DNA of 12,828 bases from Chitinophagaceae bacterium (GCA_947378615.1 CANCKV010000028.1:1-12828); one strand, 5' to 3'; shown: positions 1 through 7,895, numbered from the stretch's first letter. Translations and numbers: made by a program. Notes: generated from the sequence alone by a model not told the origin.

Positions 1-1
1 G

Positions 2-532
2 AATCGCTTCTTGATAGTAAATAAAAACAAGACTACTAGTTACAATGTCAACGATTCTATTATTTCGGATAGAGTTATTGTTGCACTTACTGACGTTAAA
101 ATAAAGAGTTCAAAAGGTAAAATAAATCTAGTTCGTAGAGAATGTGCTGTATTTCATTTCGTAGAGAGTTTTGAAATTATGAAAGGAGAATATTTTGAGA
201 TATCAATCAAAAAGAATCATCCTAAACCTATTCAGCCAAAGGTTTGGTATGAACCTACAAAGAATAAATCTGTTTTTGAAAATGAAGACTTCCGAATATT
301 CAAAGAACAGTTAGGTGCAGGTGAAGAACGAGCATTTCATAGTCATTTGGAAAGATTGGTAGTTAGACTAAATAAGGTTCAGTTGACAGATCCTCGTTTT
401 TTTCCTAAGGGTCAGGAGGGGGTAGGTATTCAAGAACCTAATACCGTTAAATTTGCTGAACCCGTAGAACATGTGGTAAAAAACTTAAGTAATATACCGT
501 TATTCAATATTGTACTTGAGTTTAAACCGTAA
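2..532 (+). CDS. Two-domain cupin protein, C-terminal part (5' end outside the window)
   Basis: The reading frame is open to the left edge, so the first TTG (base 11) need not be the start and the gene is probably truncated by the window. The visible 176 or so residues look like two cupin repeats. The first covers roughly the first 75 residues and lacks metal-binding histidines (its counterpart region reads VIVALTDVKI, then a lone FHF). The second carries a G-x5-HSH motif (HSH at bases 338-346) and a later VEHVVKN segment, the usual third histidine position of small cupins of the type found in many bacteria. So one metal-binding and one degenerate barrel is likely. Metal and substrate cannot be told from sequence; no signal peptide is visible because the N terminus is missing. 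It ends with TAA just before a heptad repeat array and is not obviously co-transcribed with the next gene. The cupin fold is fairly sure; the function is unknown. Confidence 0.7.
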   Translation, partial: NRFLIVNKNKTTSYNVNDSIISDRVIVALTDVKIKSSKGKINLVRRECAVFHFVESFEIMKGEYFEISIKKNHPKPIQPKVWYEPTKNKSVFENEDFRIFKEQLGAGEERAFHSHLERLVVRLNKVQLTDPRFFPKGQEGVGIQEPNTVKFAEPVEHVVKNLSNIPLFNIVLEFKP

Positions 533-536
533 GTTA

Positions 537-606
537 GTGATGAATTATGAGTGATGAATTATGAGTTATGAATTATGAGTGTTGAATTATGAGTGATGAG
601 TTATGA
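537..606. repeat. Tandem heptanucleotide repeat array (10 x 7 bp, also 5 x 14 bp)
   Basis: Ten consecutive 7-bp units fit the consensus RTKATGA with little variation: GTGATGA or GTTATGA units alternate with ATTATGA, giving a 14-bp higher-order period (GTGATGAATTATGA) repeated five times. One unit is GTGTTGA. Since 7 is not a multiple of 3, the TGA in each unit falls in all three forward frames, so the array cannot be translated. It lies between the cupin stop and the MbnP-like gene, ending 33 bp before that ATG. Short heptad arrays of this kind are known in cyanobacteria and some other genomes; here slippage would change the spacing upstream of the operon in 7-bp steps. Any regulatory effect is inference. 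Confidence 0.9.
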
Positions 607-639
607 GTTTGGTTTAACAGTATTATAAGAATTTGATTT

Positions 640-1434
640 ATGCATAAAAAAATTTTGTTTCCTCTTGTCATTCTGTTGCTATTCATTATTTGTAATTCAT
701 TTACTACCAAAAATAAGATTGGATGGGGGAATGGAAATAGTCAATTAATGATTCATTTCATTCATTCTGTAAATGGGAAACCTGCTCAATTTAATCAGTT
801 AATTTATAATAACAAATCTGGTAATCGATATATGATTAAGGAGTTGCAATATTTTGTTTCAGAACTTACCTTGAAAAAAAACAATGGCGTACTATTGCCT
901 TTAAATATTCCAAAAGGTATTCATTATGTAGATTCTGATTTACCAAAAACTAGTACCCTAACGATACCAATTGATACCGAAATGGATAGTTGTATAGGTT
1001 TGAGTTTCAGATTTGGTATTGTTAAAGAGAAAAACAAATCCTATCTTTTCAAAAATCCTCCTAATAACTTAATGTCTTGGCCTGATCAAATGGGAGGTGG
1101 TTATCATTATATGAAGCTCAATCTTAAATATGCAAATAAAGACGGGCAGCTATCAAACTTTAATTGTCATCTTGGTCTGGGAAAGGCAAATGAATCGGAT
1201 ACCGCAACTATCATTGATAATAGTTTTCGTGTGAATGTAACTTCAATAAATCCGATAGTTGTTCAAACAGGAAAGACAACAGAAATTTGGTTGGATATGG
1301 ATATTGCAAAGTGGTTTGATGGTCCATACAAAATGGACATGAATAAATATGATGGCATCATGGACAATCAAGAGGTAATGCACCAATTTTGTAGAAATGG
1401 TGGGCAGGCTTTTTCCCTTAAAACTATTCGATAA
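640..1434 (+). CDS. MbnP-like exported protein, putative copper-binding partner of diheme peroxidase
   Basis: A 264-residue protein with a Sec signal peptide (basic MHKK, hydrophobic residues 5-17, probable cleavage near 20; the C18 context is a poor lipobox). The mature part matches the MbnP family pattern: a region around residues 67-78 (KELQYFVSELTL, like the family's NL-YYIS segment), a beta segment at 119-127, the hallmark segment with W147 followed by PDQMGGGYHYMKL (to about 160), and a C-x-LG histidine (H177) in the place of the conserved HIG histidine. In the methanotroph prototype a tryptophan is oxidised to kynurenine by the diheme enzyme MbnH and the product binds copper; W147 is the candidate here by position. 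The next gene, a diheme peroxidase, starts one base after this stop, as expected for such a pair. Methanobactin itself is not implied, because no precursor or biosynthesis genes are visible. Family assignment is good; copper binding is inference. Confidence 0.78.
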   Translation: MHKKILFPLVILLLFIICNSFTTKNKIGWGNGNSQLMIHFIHSVNGKPAQFNQLIYNNKSGNRYMIKELQYFVSELTLKKNNGVLLPLNIPKGIHYVDSDLPKTSTLTIPIDTEMDSCIGLSFRFGIVKEKNKSYLFKNPPNNLMSWPDQMGGGYHYMKLNLKYANKDGQLSNFNCHLGLGKANESDTATIIDNSFRVNVTSINPIVVQTGKTTEIWLDMDIAKWFDGPYKMDMNKYDGIMDNQEVMHQFCRNGGQAFSLKTIR

Positions 1435-1435
1435 T

Positions 1436-2695
1436 ATGGTGCGTATAAATTTTAATTTGCCAATAAAGCGAATCGAACTAGTTAGTTTGGTGATTATTCT
1501 TTTCTTCCTCATCTATTCCTGTATTGATAGAAAAGCAATTTTATCTACTGAAAAATCTCCTACCAATTCAAATACTTCAACAGCTTCAAAACTATTTAAT
1601 ACGACTCCTTATCATTTTGAAATAGAAAAGTTTCCCGATTATACGAATGTTCCTGTGGACAATCCTACGACTGTAGAAGGAGTTACACTTGGAAGGTATT
1701 TGTTTTATGATGGTCGATTGTCCGGCAATACAGATACAGCCCAATTAATGTCTTGTTCTAGTTGTCATTTACAAAAGCATTCTTTTGAATGTGGCCTAGA
1801 TAATCCCCGTTTTAAGGATGGTCATCCGATTGGATTGACAGGAAAACCTACGCCTCATAGTATGATGCCATTAATTAATTTGGCGTGGAATACTTCGGGC
1901 TATATGTGGAATGGCATGTTGAATGACCTCAATATGAATCTTGGTTCTGTGAGATATAATATGCCTGCAAAAGAACCCTATAATTTTAAGAATATAGAAT
2001 CATTTGTATGGATGGCAATTGTGGCGCCCCACGAAATGAATGGTAGGGTGGAAAGAACAGTTGAACTTTTGCAAAAGATACCGATGTATCCTACATTATT
2101 TGCGAAAGCATTCGGTTCGGACACAGTTACTTTCGAAAGACTGTCAAAGGCTATTGCACAATTTGTACGTACGCTAGTATCTGCTAACTCTAAATTTGAC
2201 CAATATCAGGATGGCAAAAAACAGTTGACTGCAGCTGAATTAAACGGTCTTTCGTTATTTAATTCTGAGAAAGCAGATTGTTTTCATTGTCATGGAATGC
2301 CCGCTATTCCTGTTTGGACTACCGATAGATTTATGAATAATGCGATGGATACGGTATTTAATGACCCTTTCGATCGTAGATATGTAACAAAGGATCCACA
2401 AGATTGTGGTAAATATCGTGTTCCTACTTTACGAAATATTGCCTTGACAGCACCCTATATGCACGATGGAAGATTTAAAACATTACGGGAAGTATTGGAA
2501 TTTTATAATTCAGGTCTGAAACAATCTCCTTATTCTGACCCATTAATGAAATATGCAAATCGGGGAGGAACGCATCTTTCTAATAAGGAATTAGATGATT
2601 TAGAAGCCTTCTTAAATACGCTTACAGATTCGTCTTTTATTAATAATCCTGCATTTTCTAATCCTAGACCTAGGGATAGATTCTTTATTAATTAA
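1436..2695 (+). CDS. Diheme cytochrome c peroxidase / MauG / MbnH-type lipoprotein
   Basis: A 419-residue protein. I start at the ATG one base after the preceding stop rather than at an in-frame ATG 39 bp upstream, because the later start gives a clean export signal: KR, hydrophobic residues 15-27, then IYSC (a loose lipobox, C29), so probably a periplasm-facing lipoprotein. Two c-type heme sites are visible, C107-SS-C110-H111 and C282-FH-C285-H286. Between them lie the family's LGRYLFYDGRLSG segment before heme one and a PHEM segment holding the usual catalytic glutamate. M342 in PYMHDGRFKTLREVLEFYN is the usual axial methionine of bacterial cytochrome c peroxidases; MauG has tyrosine in the equivalent role. 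Family members reduce H2O2 or carry out protein-residue oxidations. Pairing with the MbnP-like gene favours post-translational oxidation of that partner over simple peroxide removal, but the retained Met leaves peroxidase activity possible. Confidence 0.9.
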   Translation: MVRINFNLPIKRIELVSLVIILFFLIYSCIDRKAILSTEKSPTNSNTSTASKLFNTTPYHFEIEKFPDYTNVPVDNPTTVEGVTLGRYLFYDGRLSGNTDTAQLMSCSSCHLQKHSFECGLDNPRFKDGHPIGLTGKPTPHSMMPLINLAWNTSGYMWNGMLNDLNMNLGSVRYNMPAKEPYNFKNIESFVWMAIVAPHEMNGRVERTVELLQKIPMYPTLFAKAFGSDTVTFERLSKAIAQFVRTLVSANSKFDQYQDGKKQLTAAELNGLSLFNSEKADCFHCHGMPAIPVWTTDRFMNNAMDTVFNDPFDRRYVTKDPQDCGKYRVPTLRNIALTAPYMHDGRFKTLREVLEFYNSGLKQSPYSDPLMKYANRGGTHLSNKELDDLEAFLNTLTDSSFINNPAFSNPRPRDRFFIN

Positions 2696-2905
2696 GGAAT
2701 GCTTGATGTAGAGTTAAAAAACTATTTGTTCTTTAAATTTTGTAAAAAAAAATAGTTAATCATTTATCATCTTAAATTAAAGATAAAAAAAGTCTTATTA
2801 TCATTAATTAGTAAAAGAAATTATTATTTTTCTTAGAAAAGAAGATATAAATCCGTTATTTGTAAAATAAATTTCATTTTAAATAGTACTCTTCAATAAA
2901 AAAAT
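2696..2905. other. AT-rich intergenic region before the PARIS-like pair
   Basis: This 210-bp stretch has no plausible gene. It holds an 8-bp inverted repeat, aactattt at 2720-2727 and aaatagtt at 2750-2757, with a 22-nt loop and no clean T tract, so it is at best a weak terminator for the peroxidase gene. A TTTG at 2859-2862 lies 21 nt before TAGTACTC (2884-2891), the right spacing for a Bacteroidota promoter but a poor match to TAnnTTTG. By eye it is among the most AT-rich parts of the window. Confidence 0.5.
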
Positions 2906-4159
2906 ATGTTTAGACTAAATTTCATAAAACTAAAAGGATTTAAAGACCCGGACAGAGAAGTTACAGTGGAATTTTCAAAAGAGCCAATAACAGTTATTTA
3001 TGGAGAAAATGGTTGTGGCAAAACAACATTATTGAAAGTTCTATATGCAATTTTTAAGAATGACTTGGTATATTTAGATAATGAACATATTTCAAAAGTT
3101 ATCCTTGGATATTCATTGGAAAATAAAGAAGAAAAGGAAATTAGCATTATCCTTGAAAAAGATAGAGATGGATTTGGAAGTAGTATTTTAGGAGACATTG
3201 GAGACCTTGATAACTTAACTTCAATATTGTTTGGTGTAAATAGAGGATTGGTTTCTACAGATATATCTATAAATGAAAATTTATTGAAATCAAACTTTCC
3301 ATCGGAATCAAGCAAATTAATTAAATATTTCTTTTCTCACCGTGATGAAATGATTGCTCAAAAAGAAAAGTTAGAAATTAATACGGACTTTTCAGGCGAG
3401 AATCATATTTTAGTTGATAATATAGGAATTGACAGAATAGAATCAATAATAATAAAAGAATATCGTGCTGCACAAAGGGATATATCTGAAAAAGTGAAAA
3501 ACGCATTTTTAAACACTATTTCAAATGCAGTAGATATTGAATTAAACACAAAGGAGTATCCCCTGCCTGACGAATTTGAGAATAGATTGGAAAAAATAAG
3601 ACCAACGTTAATTTCTTTGGTTGAAAAATTAGACAAATCAACTGTACAAACTCAATTACTTGATTATTTGCATCATGGAACAAAGAAAGCTATTTCAGAG
3701 AGTAAAATTTTTAGGGCATTACTGGTAAATATTTTGGAAAAAGTAGAAGAAGTTAATCCTCAATTGAAATCAATTGACAAATTAATTTCGATATTTAATA
3801 GCCATTTGTATAAAAACAAGAAACTTGTTGTTACTGATGAAGAGATTTACATTGATTGTGCAAATTTAGAATCAAAACAGAGCAAAGATGTACATGATAA
3901 AAATAAAAAAGTGCATGATTTAAATAAGCTTTCAAGTGGGGAAAGACATTTATTGGTATTTCTTACCCTGTTTTTAGTAATAGGTAGGGGTCGAAACTTT
4001 TTTATTATTGATGAACCTGAGATTTCCTTAAATATGAAATGGCAAAGAGAATTATTGCCCTTATTAAGTGAATTAAGTCCAAACTCTCAAATAATAGTTG
4101 CTACTCATAGCCCTAGCATTGCATCAAATAACTCCAACTATTTAGTCGAAATGTTATAA
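2906..4159 (+). CDS. ariA: PARIS AriA-like ABC-type (AAA_15/AAA_21) ATPase
   Basis: A 417-residue soluble ATPase of the SMC/Rad50-like ABC class. Visible motifs: Walker A GENGCGKTT (K39), an ABC signature LSSGERH (S344-G345-E346), Walker B FFIIDEPEIS (D369, E370) with the D-loop after it, and the switch histidine in VATHSPS (H401). Residues 100-330 form a charged, largely helical insert. The protein ends right after the ATPase core, so unlike OLD-family nucleases it lacks its own TOPRIM domain; that domain is encoded by the next gene, 3 bases downstream. In PARIS, AriA forms a multimer that holds the AriB nuclease until a phage anti-restriction protein such as Ocr triggers release. That role is inferred from architecture. 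The start ATG has little Shine-Dalgarno support, as is common in this phylum. The assignment to this ATPase class is sure; the PARIS subtype needs a profile search. Confidence 0.75.
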   Translation: MFRLNFIKLKGFKDPDREVTVEFSKEPITVIYGENGCGKTTLLKVLYAIFKNDLVYLDNEHISKVILGYSLENKEEKEISIILEKDRDGFGSSILGDIGDLDNLTSILFGVNRGLVSTDISINENLLKSNFPSESSKLIKYFFSHRDEMIAQKEKLEINTDFSGENHILVDNIGIDRIESIIIKEYRAAQRDISEKVKNAFLNTISNAVDIELNTKEYPLPDEFENRLEKIRPTLISLVEKLDKSTVQTQLLDYLHHGTKKAISESKIFRALLVNILEKVEEVNPQLKSIDKLISIFNSHLYKNKKLVVTDEEIYIDCANLESKQSKDVHDKNKKVHDLNKLSSGERHLLVFLTLFLVIGRGRNFFIIDEPEISLNMKWQRELLPLLSELSPNSQIIVATHSPSIASNNSNYLVEML

Positions 4160-4162
4160 ACT

Positions 4163-5077
4163 ATGGGACTCAAGTATAATTTAAATGATGCACTCAACAA
4201 GGCAAGAATGACTAGTGAAGCTATGTTAATTGTTGAGGGTAAGGATGACTGTCAGATTTACTTTGAAATGGCAAAAATTGCACTGAAAAATATTTTTATT
4301 TATCAAGTAAATGAATTTGAAAACTATGAAGCGGGATGCACAGGCGTTGTCAAGTGTATGGAAACACTACAGCCCAAATTTATTGAAAGGTTTGATAATA
4401 TTAATTGGGTATTAGGTATTATTGATAGGGATATGAGGTTCTACAGAGGGGAAATTCCAAATAATCTTAAAGGCTTATTCATTACAAAATACTATTCCAT
4501 TGAATCATACTTTGCCACTGCAAATAACTTAAAGAAGCTTCTCACAAAGATTACTTATATATTAGAAAAAGACATTCAGCAGGAACACATTGATATAATT
4601 GAAGACAATTTTAAAATATCTATAGACCAACTTTACTTGATTTCATTGGAAGCTTTTAAAAATGCCTGTAGTAGTGGTTATGATAAACTATTAGGTTACG
4701 ATGATTCCCATGGAAAAATTACTGAACAAGGTTTCTTAAACTATATTTTACCGATATTAAAAGCAAGGGAGTCTTTATTGCAACAATTTGCAGACACAAA
4801 GAATGTCAAAATTGAAGATATTAAATTGATTGCTAAAGGGAAATGGTATTTGCATTGGTATGTAAAAAGAGCTTTTTTTGTGATTAAGCAGTTAAAGGGA
4901 AAGTGTAAAAATAAAGATATACCTCAATGCCGTTCTTGTATGGTTGAAAATTACAATGAGTGTTTGTTCGGTCTTAAAAGTAGTTTTACAGAAGAACAAC
5001 TTCACAATGAGATGCTTAACTTTATTGATAAAGCAGAATGTGCAGATATTATTGCTGCAGTATCAGTACTAAATTAG
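4163..5077 (+). CDS. ariB: PARIS AriB-like DUF4435 / TOPRIM nuclease
   Basis: A 304-residue protein with the DUF4435 layout. MLIVEGKDD near the N terminus supplies the TOPRIM glutamate (E25), LGIIDRDMR gives the D-x-D pair (D88, D90), and YYSIESYF (E114) is the conserved segment that follows in this family. In characterised PARIS the freed AriB dimerises and acts as a toxic nuclease that cleaves host tRNA-Lys, stopping phage growth. All the acidic residues expected for catalysis are present, so the effector looks intact. Toward the C terminus there is a regular cysteine cluster, C248-x7-C256-x2-C259-x7-C267, which could bind zinc. The start lies 3 bases after the ariA-like stop, so the two are surely co-transcribed. 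Other AAA/DUF4435 defence pairs exist, so the exact system name is slightly less certain than the domain call. Confidence 0.78.
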   Translation: MGLKYNLNDALNKARMTSEAMLIVEGKDDCQIYFEMAKIALKNIFIYQVNEFENYEAGCTGVVKCMETLQPKFIERFDNINWVLGIIDRDMRFYRGEIPNNLKGLFITKYYSIESYFATANNLKKLLTKITYILEKDIQQEHIDIIEDNFKISIDQLYLISLEAFKNACSSGYDKLLGYDDSHGKITEQGFLNYILPILKARESLLQQFADTKNVKIEDIKLIAKGKWYLHWYVKRAFFVIKQLKGKCKNKDIPQCRSCMVENYNECLFGLKSSFTEEQLHNEMLNFIDKAECADIIAAVSVLN

Positions 5078-5200
5078 AATCATTTTTTTTCCACTTGAAC
5101 AACGTCCTTGATTATTCAAAGAATAAGATAACAATACTTATTGCTTTAATTATTGGGAAACTTATTCATAAAATAAAATAAAGCATCTTCTATATTTTAG

Positions 5201-5232
5201 TTTGACTACAAACTTTATATACTTTACTTTTA
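5201..5232 (+). promoter_or_regulatory. Candidate Bacteroidota-type promoter of the helicase gene
   Basis: TTTG (5201-5204) is followed after 20 nt by TACTTTTA (5225-5232), matching the TAnnTTTG box at five of six fixed positions with ideal spacing. The predicted transcript would begin about at the ATG (5240), implying a leaderless or nearly leaderless message. No other good promoter is seen in the 162-bp gap after the ariB-like gene. Confidence 0.4.
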
Positions 5233-5239
5233 CCCGATT

Positions 5240-7777
5240 ATGGTTACCGAACAAAATACCTTATTTCGTCTTGCGGCAGAATACGTACAATTTACCAACG
5301 AAAATATTTTCCTTACAGGTAAAGCAGGTACCGGCAAGACGACATTTCTTAGATATATTAAAGAAAATAGTGGCAAGGAATGTGCAATTGTTGCTCCTAC
5401 AGGTGTTGCCGCAATCAATGCTGGTGGTACCACTATACACTCCTTTTTCCAATTGCCATTTACCCCATTTATTCCAGGCCCGCTAAAAAGCTCATTCGAT
5501 ATGAGAGACGTTCATCAACAAGATGAGAAGATGATGGACAAGCATCATTTGTTAGGTAGAATCAAATTAAATCGTGAAAAAAGAGAACTAATAAGAAATG
5601 TAGAATTGCTGATAATAGATGAGATAAGTATGGTTCGTTGTGATACTTTGGACGCTATAGATACGGTAATGCGTCACTTTAGAGGAAGATTGAATGAACC
5701 TTTTGGAGGAGCACAAGTTTTATTGATTGGGGATATGCATCAATTGCCACCCGTTATTCCTAACGAAGAATGGGAAATGTTGAATCAGTTTTACAGTAGT
5801 CCCTATTTTTTTAGTAGTAAGGTAGCTGAAATGCAGCCTCCGGTATATATAGAATTAGAAAAGATTTATCGGCAGAGTGACCCACAATTTATTGATGTGC
5901 TTAATAAAGTACGGAATCATAAGATGGATGAAGAGGCGATGGAAATTTTAAGAAGTAGATATAATCCATCCTTTTCTACCCGTGATAACGAAGGATATAT
6001 TACCCTTACAACACATAATAACAAGGCTTTTACAATTAATCAGAGTGGTCTGCAAAACATCATTGCAGCCGCTACGCTTTATAAGGCAACTATTGAAGGC
6101 GACTTTAGTGAGAAAGCCTATCCTGCTGAGATGGACTTGCAGTTGAAGGTTGGTGCACAGGTAATGTTCATTAAGAATGATAAAGAGAAAATCAGGCGTT
6201 ACTATAATGGTAAGATTGGAACTATCACAAAGATGGATGACATTTCTGTGTATGTTCAATGTTCCGATTCGGACAAACCTATTCCTGTAATGAAAGAGAA
6301 GTGGGAAAACATACGATATACGCTTAATCAAACTACACAAAAAATAGAAGAGGAGGTGATAGGTTCCTTTACTCAATTCCCACTTCGATTGGCTTGGGCA
6401 ATCACAATTCATAAGAGTCAAGGTCTGACATTTGAGAAGGCACTCGTTGATGCGGGAAGTGCATTTGCACCGGGTCAGGTTTATGTGGCATTGAGTCGTT
6501 GTACTTCTTTGGAAGGACTCGTGTTGCAAAGCATGATTACTAGTAATAGTCTATATACCGACGAACGAATATTGGAATTCGATAGGAGTAAAAGTAATGC
6601 TGATGCTTTAGCGAAGAACCTTTCTTTTGGCAGACAGATTTATTTGGAGAAGACTATCATTAATTTGTTCAACTTTAATAAGGCGGTGGGTGCGGTTGAA
6701 GGACTACATAAATTTATTTCAGAACATCATAGTGCTTTTAATAAAGAAACGCTATTGTGGGTAGATGGTATTGCTGAGAAAATAAAAGGATTGCAAGAGG
6801 TTGGCGACAAATTTGAAAATCAACTGAGGCAATTATTTATGACTTTCAATAAGGAAGTAGTCAATGAAAGGGTGAAGAAGGCAGCCGTACATTTCTCAGG
6901 GATATTGAATCAATTGCTTGAAACTATTCCTCGTTCCCCTGCAACTACTGATAGTCGTAATTATGCAAAAGAATATTTTACTGAGCTGACTTCTACTTAT
7001 GCGGAACTTTTTGCGAAAAAGAAACTGATTGATACTGCTGCAAGTGGTTTTGATTTAGAAGTATATCAACTTCAAAAGTCAGTTATTCGAGTTCCTTTGC
7101 TAACGGTGAATGCCTATTCGGGTTCGTCGCCAAACAAAAGAACAAATAGTCCACACCCAATTTTGCATCGGCAATTGATGGATTTGAGAGATCAGATTGT
7201 AGCTAAAGATAATCTACCTATTTTTTTTGTGGCAGGAACGAGTACTATCGATGAAATGGCGAAGTTTATTCCATTGACACCTTACGATTTGATGAAGATA
7301 AAAGGCTTTGGAGAAAAGAAAGTAGAGAAATATGGGCAACAATTCCTTGAAATTATTCAAGCCTATGTAAAAGAAAAAGGACTTGATACTCATATCAAAG
7401 AAAAGGCAATTGAAATCAAGACAAGTGAAAAAAATGAAAAAGGCGAACATGTAACTAATAAGGAAAGTTCACAAGGGCAAACTTTAAAACTCTATCTCGA
7501 GGGGATTAGTATTCAAGAGATTGCCAAACAAAGGAATTTTAGTATTAGTACTATCGAAGGACATTTGGCACAGCTTGTCAAGACAAATGAAGTGGATGTT
7601 TTTAAGTTGCTGAGTGAAGAAAAAGTGAATGCAATTGTAAAAGCAATTGAAACGATTGAAACAGATTCTGCCACTTCATTATTAGAATATTTGGGTAGTG
7701 ATTACACCTACACGGAACTAAGGTTTGGCATAAATTATTCGAAGTGGTTGAAGGAAAAGCTGTTGACACAAAGTTAA
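5240..7777 (+). CDS. Pif1/RecD-like superfamily 1B helicase with HRDC and HTH_40 domains
   Basis: An 845-residue cytoplasmic DNA helicase. Domain order: an AAA/Pif1-type motor at about residues 5-430, with Walker A FLTGKAGTGKTT (K33), Walker B LLIIDEIS (D127, E128), the GDMHQLPPV motif III, and the late helicase motifs ITIHKSQGLTF (H391 to G395) and VYVALSRCTSLEGL; then a linker; an HRDC domain at about 639-712 containing IKGFGEKKVEKYG; a charged spacer; and a C-terminal helix-turn-helix region of HTH_40 type from about 743, as on some RecQ-like helicases. Pif1 enzymes unwind 5' to 3' and resolve forks, R-loops and G-quadruplexes; HRDC and HTH add nucleic-acid binding. This fusion is common in Bacteroidota, so it is probably a core genome-maintenance gene rather than part of the defence locus. 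The start is supported because the ATP-binding motif begins about 23 residues in, usual for the family. Confidence 0.9.
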   Translation: MVTEQNTLFRLAAEYVQFTNENIFLTGKAGTGKTTFLRYIKENSGKECAIVAPTGVAAINAGGTTIHSFFQLPFTPFIPGPLKSSFDMRDVHQQDEKMMDKHHLLGRIKLNREKRELIRNVELLIIDEISMVRCDTLDAIDTVMRHFRGRLNEPFGGAQVLLIGDMHQLPPVIPNEEWEMLNQFYSSPYFFSSKVAEMQPPVYIELEKIYRQSDPQFIDVLNKVRNHKMDEEAMEILRSRYNPSFSTRDNEGYITLTTHNNKAFTINQSGLQNIIAAATLYKATIEGDFSEKAYPAEMDLQLKVGAQVMFIKNDKEKIRRYYNGKIGTITKMDDISVYVQCSDSDKPIPVMKEKWENIRYTLNQTTQKIEEEVIGSFTQFPLRLAWAITIHKSQGLTFEKALVDAGSAFAPGQVYVALSRCTSLEGLVLQSMITSNSLYTDERILEFDRSKSNADALAKNLSFGRQIYLEKTIINLFNFNKAVGAVEGLHKFISEHHSAFNKETLLWVDGIAEKIKGLQEVGDKFENQLRQLFMTFNKEVVNERVKKAAVHFSGILNQLLETIPRSPATTDSRNYAKEYFTELTSTYAELFAKKKLIDTAASGFDLEVYQLQKSVIRVPLLTVNAYSGSSPNKRTNSPHPILHRQLMDLRDQIVAKDNLPIFFVAGTSTIDEMAKFIPLTPYDLMKIKGFGEKKVEKYGQQFLEIIQAYVKEKGLDTHIKEKAIEIKTSEKNEKGEHVTNKESSQGQTLKLYLEGISIQEIAKQRNFSISTIEGHLAQLVKTNEVDVFKLLSEEKVNAIVKAIETIETDSATSLLEYLGSDYTYTELRFGINYSKWLKEKLLTQS

Positions 7778-7863
7778 AAATTGTGGATAAACTACCTAAA
7801 CAGTACATTATTTCAAGAATTTTACCTAAAAGTTATCCCTACACATAATTTTATCGCTTTCTA

Positions 7864-7893
7864 TACGTTATATATATAACCGTACTTTTTTTT
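7864..7893 (+). terminator. AT-rich palindrome plus T8 tract: terminator of the helicase gene or promoter/operator of the next
   Basis: TACG (7864-7867), the perfect 12-bp palindrome TTATATATATAA (7868-7879), one unpaired C and CGTA (7881-7884) form a 16-bp near-perfect inverted repeat, followed after one base by eight T residues. This resembles an intrinsic terminator, though the stem is almost all A/T and the T run ends only two bases before the next ATG. An alternative reading is a promoter: TTTC (7858-7861), 21 nt, TACTTTTT (7883-7890), with the palindrome inside the spacer as an operator. The sequence alone does not decide. Confidence 0.4.
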
Positions 7894-7895
7894 GA

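Noticed and set aside
537..606. The repeat array as a CRISPR
   Set aside because: Units are contiguous 7-mers with no spacers and no cas genes nearby.
1397..1435. Upstream in-frame ATG that would extend the diheme peroxidase by 13 residues into the preceding gene
   Set aside because: The start at 1436 lies one base after the MbnP-like stop and gives a proper export signal; the extension adds residues that only reflect the overlapping gene.
1243..1512. Minus-strand open frame over the mbnP/peroxidase junction
   Set aside because: Antisense shadow of two well-supported genes, with low-complexity composition and no recognisable domain.
2720..2757. 8-bp inverted repeat after the peroxidase gene as an intrinsic terminator
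   Set aside because: All A/T except one G-C pair per arm, a 22-nt loop and no T tract; too weak to call as a terminator.
5121..5167. GAATAAG/CTTATTC inverted repeat between the ariB-like gene and the helicase
   Set aside because: A short 7-bp A/T-rich match with a long loop, and a competing closer half-site; not distinguishable from chance.
5948..6529. 193-codon minus-strand open frame inside the helicase gene
   Set aside because: Long, but wholly antisense to conserved helicase motifs; its Cys/Ser-rich composition is typical of a reverse-complement shadow.
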